Shown here piece by piece: positions 61,601 to 64,000 of a stretch of 64,000 bases of DNA. Each line of letters opens with the position of its first letter. Within the stretch, counting starts at the first letter, position 1. The notes under the pieces were generated by a model. It saw nothing but the letters and a program-made list of their open reading frames with translations. It was not told where the DNA came from and searched no databases. The stretch spans positions 30,381,610 through 30,445,609 of the forward strand of contig NC_052479.1 in assembly GCF_009730915.1 (NCBI RefSeq). The letters run 5' to 3'. Origin of the DNA: Dioscorea cayenensis subsp. rotundata. Taxonomy: Eukaryota > Streptophyta > Magnoliopsida > Dioscoreales > Dioscoreaceae. Position numbers and translations under genes: made by a program.

Positions 61601-63310
61601 ATAAAACTGAGCTTGAAATTGTGCATTTAGACAAGATAAACACTTTAATTCTTCTCTTTAAATAATATGTGAGGGCTCAACAAAATTTTTTGATGAAGAT
61701 ACCTTGTCTATTTCTATGTCAAACAGCTGATTGAGGCCAACAATGTAAATGTTCATGAAAAGAGCAGCTACCACTGCCTGCAATACACAGACTAGAAAAA
61801 AATAAAATACATAATACCTCACAGGTTAAATTAAGAGATAATTTATGTAATTATAATACCTCCATCAATCCAGTGAAAAACAAAGGTGAAAGATCAGACA
61901 TGTTTTCAACAGCCAACAGAGATACAGAGATAATGCCCATAGCCTGCATATACATAGACAATGTCAATATAGGACAGACACTAAAGTAGAGACATTGATT
62001 AACCAGAATGCAACACCTGAAGATGCAATAACTTAACTGTTCCTATGACCGTGTGGGGACGAGAAAATTTGTATAAAGCATTTAATGAAGCCAGTATCAA
62101 ACTCCATGGGCTCTTGGATTCATATATTTGAGGCTCAGATTCTAAAGGATGCCCTGATGAGGCATTCAACGGGATACACTGATAAGATCTCCTATGCTGG
62201 GCAGTATTTTGATTGCTATGCTTGGTGTGAGGGTCCATGAAGCACCCTTTAAATCTTTGAATGTTGTCTCCATTTATTTTCTTATGTGTTTGAAAATTTG
62301 AACAATGTCGTTGTGTGATACAACCTGTCACTTTCAACATTAAGACGGAATAAAGCCACAGTTATAAGAATCACAATTATCTACACTAGCAATTATCGGC
62401 AGAAACAAAAGCAAATATATTACTCTCTTAAACCAACTACTCGCAGAAAACAACACATGCACACACAAATACTTGCTTGAAGATATTATGACCCATATGA
62501 AACTGGAGATTGAAAGAAAAGCGAAGTATTACTTCATCCACAAAAGCATACTTCAACATCCACAAAACAAAGCCTATTTAAGTACAAAATTCAGTAAACA
62601 ACCACAAATAGATGGTAAGAAACTTGCTCACCAAGTGGGCTGGAGGAGTATTACTGAGACAAATATAGCTATAATATGCCTATATCAAAAAGAAACTTAT
62701 ACCAATGACCAGTTAATAAAACACTTACTCTCCCAGGGCCAGTATAACAAACACTAGAGTCACAATATAACCAAACTAGAGTCACTTGTTCATTTTTATG
62801 AAGTACAAAATTGAAGCATCACAATCCTCAAGTTTTTTTTTTAAAAAAAAAAGAAAAGAAAAAGAAAAACATTACCAAAATCACAAGAGGGAAAACAAAA
62901 AACAAATTTCAGGAAAGTAGCAATCATAACCATACCCCGATGACCCACATCACATCTATCAATAGAATCAAATAGTAGGATGGGAATCAAAAAACATGCC
63001 AGCCCTAACTCAATCCCCATGGAATTTTTTGATATATATATATATATATATATAACAAAACAGCATCTTCACTATCAATCAAAGATCTATGCAGCGACAT
63101 TTGAACTAATTTCCACAAAGAAAGATGACACCTTTTTCCACAATTTCTAACAAAAATCCCTCCTTTAAACTAGTTAACAAAAAATCACGAACATCCATAC
63201 ACACCTACATCAAAGATGAGTGAGGAAAAAAAGAAACACATACCTCGGGAAGCAGGGGAAAAGAAATAGTGATGAGAAGAGGAGAGAGGACGGAGCAAGT
63301 GGCAATCCAT
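58611..63310 (-). CDS. VTE2: Homogentisate phytyltransferase, plastid (tocopherol synthesis)
   Basis: This enzyme joins homogentisate to phytyl diphosphate, the committed step of vitamin E synthesis at the plastid inner envelope. Twelve exons (first 63310-63244, last 58652-58611) join in frame to 399 residues. The first 100 or so residues are Ser/His/Arg-rich without acidic start, as expected of a chloroplast transit peptide. The mature UbiA-type prenyltransferase starts at [11 protein letters not shown]. The first Asp-rich, Mg2+/prenyl-diphosphate motif [20 protein letters not shown] is split across exons 4 and 5, and the second, [17 protein letters not shown], spans exons 8 and 9. Several hydrophobic helices follow, and the C-terminus [15 protein letters not shown] is nearly diagnostic for HPT. 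The [10 protein letters not shown] and [19 protein letters not shown] wording favours HPT1/VTE2-1 over the homogentisate solanesyltransferase paralogue. No frameshift or missing catalytic residue is seen. Confidence 0.95.
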
Positions 63311-63456
63311 GGCGATCTCGATGGAGAGAAAAAAAGCAAGTATAAAGGCAACAAACTAAGCTAGAAGAGCCTTTTCGCCATTGGCGTCCAGTGCCAAGAG
63401 ACTAAAGAACAGCGAGAGAATCACTCAAATAGAGTACCAAAGAAAATGATAGCTTT

Positions 63457-63487
<31 letters not shown>

Positions 63488-64000
63488 TTATTAATTTTGC
63501 ATGTAAGCCCTTACAAATGTTCTATATTAAACACCAAGTAATCTTTGATATTGACTTATAGACCCATGTTGTGGAAACCCTACGTGCGAATACATTGACT
63601 AATAAAAGCAAGTGTTTTTTTTTTCCTTTGGGTACCCTGAAAAAGTGTATATGAATATTAATCTTATAATAATAAAAATAATTTAATAAAATTAAAATAA
63701 AAATTATTTAGATTTAATAAAAAACAAATGGCTCATAAAAAATAGTAAAGTGAGACAATTAAAATGTTTCAAGTTTAAAATTCATTGAAAACAATAATAA
63801 TAACCGGTGTAAAAATTATTTAGATTTAATGAAAAACAAATGGTTCATACCCAGTAATATTTGATTTTATTGCAGAAAACAAAAATGAGACAATTAAATC
63901 GTTTCAAGTTCAATATTCATTGGGAACAATATAATAACCGGTGTTGGTTGTGAGTGAAGGTTTACCGTCCAAATCCCTCATCTCTGGATTAAAATGGATG
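63311..64000. other. VTE2 upstream region
   Basis: Probable promoter and 5' UTR of VTE2. It holds a (TTTA)n microsatellite at about 63455-63492 and a diverged tandem duplication further out. No gene is seen. Confidence 0.5.
63697..63945 (+). repeat. Diverged tandem duplication upstream of VTE2
   Basis: Two successive blocks share AAAATTATTTAGATTTAAT, AAAAACAAATGG, GAGACAATTAAA, GTTTCAAGTT and AATAACCGGTGT in the same order (about 63697-63811 and 63812-63943). The second carries a short extra segment. Confidence 0.75.

Noticed and set aside
1..64000. tRNA, rRNA or microRNA genes
   Set aside because: I looked for cloverleaf A/B-box wording and conserved rRNA words and found none I could support by eye; a covariance-model scan would be needed to exclude small RNAs in introns.

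Overview
The window is nuclear DNA from a flowering plant. Intergenic DNA is very AT-rich, genes carry many GT-AG introns, plant transposons are present (Stowaway-like MITE, hAT, MULE), and the genes are plant-type. I cannot name the species. Six protein-coding genes can be read with confidence. In order they are SMC4 (+, 2705-14033), a single-exon EAR-type C2H2 zinc-finger gene (-, 20886-21362), a small DUF761 gene (+, 25954-26361), a SET/LSMT-like lysine methyltransferase (+, 31981-35897), a syntaxin-6 N-domain SNARE-like gene (+, 37160-39058), a CBP60 calmodulin-binding protein (-, 42350-46622, possibly extending to 47822) and the tocopherol gene VTE2/HPT1 (-, 58611-63310), which makes seven with DUF761 counted. 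They form no operon or single pathway: chromosome condensation, transcriptional repression, protein methylation, vesicle traffic, Ca2+ signalling and vitamin E synthesis. From memory of Arabidopsis, the SET, syntaxin, CBP60 and VTE2 homologues lie close together (At2g18750, At2g18850, At2g18860, At2g18950), so the right half looks like an ancient conserved gene block.

Layout: 1-2.7 kb is SMC4 upstream DNA with a Stowaway-like MITE and a palindromic E2F-type site. 2.7-14.0 kb is SMC4, intact through about 28 exons. 14.4-15.4 kb is a 939-bp hAT-like element. 15.4-25.9 kb is AT-rich with tandem repeats, a palindrome and two small genes. 26.9-31.6 kb is a MULE-like transposon with a perfect 9-bp target-site duplication. 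32-39 kb holds the SET and syntaxin genes. 39.8-50.3 kb holds CBP60 between two inverted, degraded copies of the 3' end of SMC4, the second cut by a 1000-N gap. 51-58.6 kb is AT-rich with no convincing gene. 58.6-63.3 kb is VTE2.

The most unusual structure is inside the MULE. Its spacers hold at least six arrays in which a short YGYTTTAA-like core recurs every 20-22 bp. The core points right in the left part and left in the right part, so each array has the same sense as the degraded coding blocks around it. This resembles, by analogy only, the motif arrays that VANC anti-silencing proteins recognise in Arabidopsis VANDAL (non-TIR MULE) elements. Other points of note are an in-frame 169-codon extension upstream of CBP60, homopolymer-associated frameshifts in the CBP60 and SET exons that look like assembly errors, and a natural empty site for the hAT element preserved in an SMC4 pseudogene copy.
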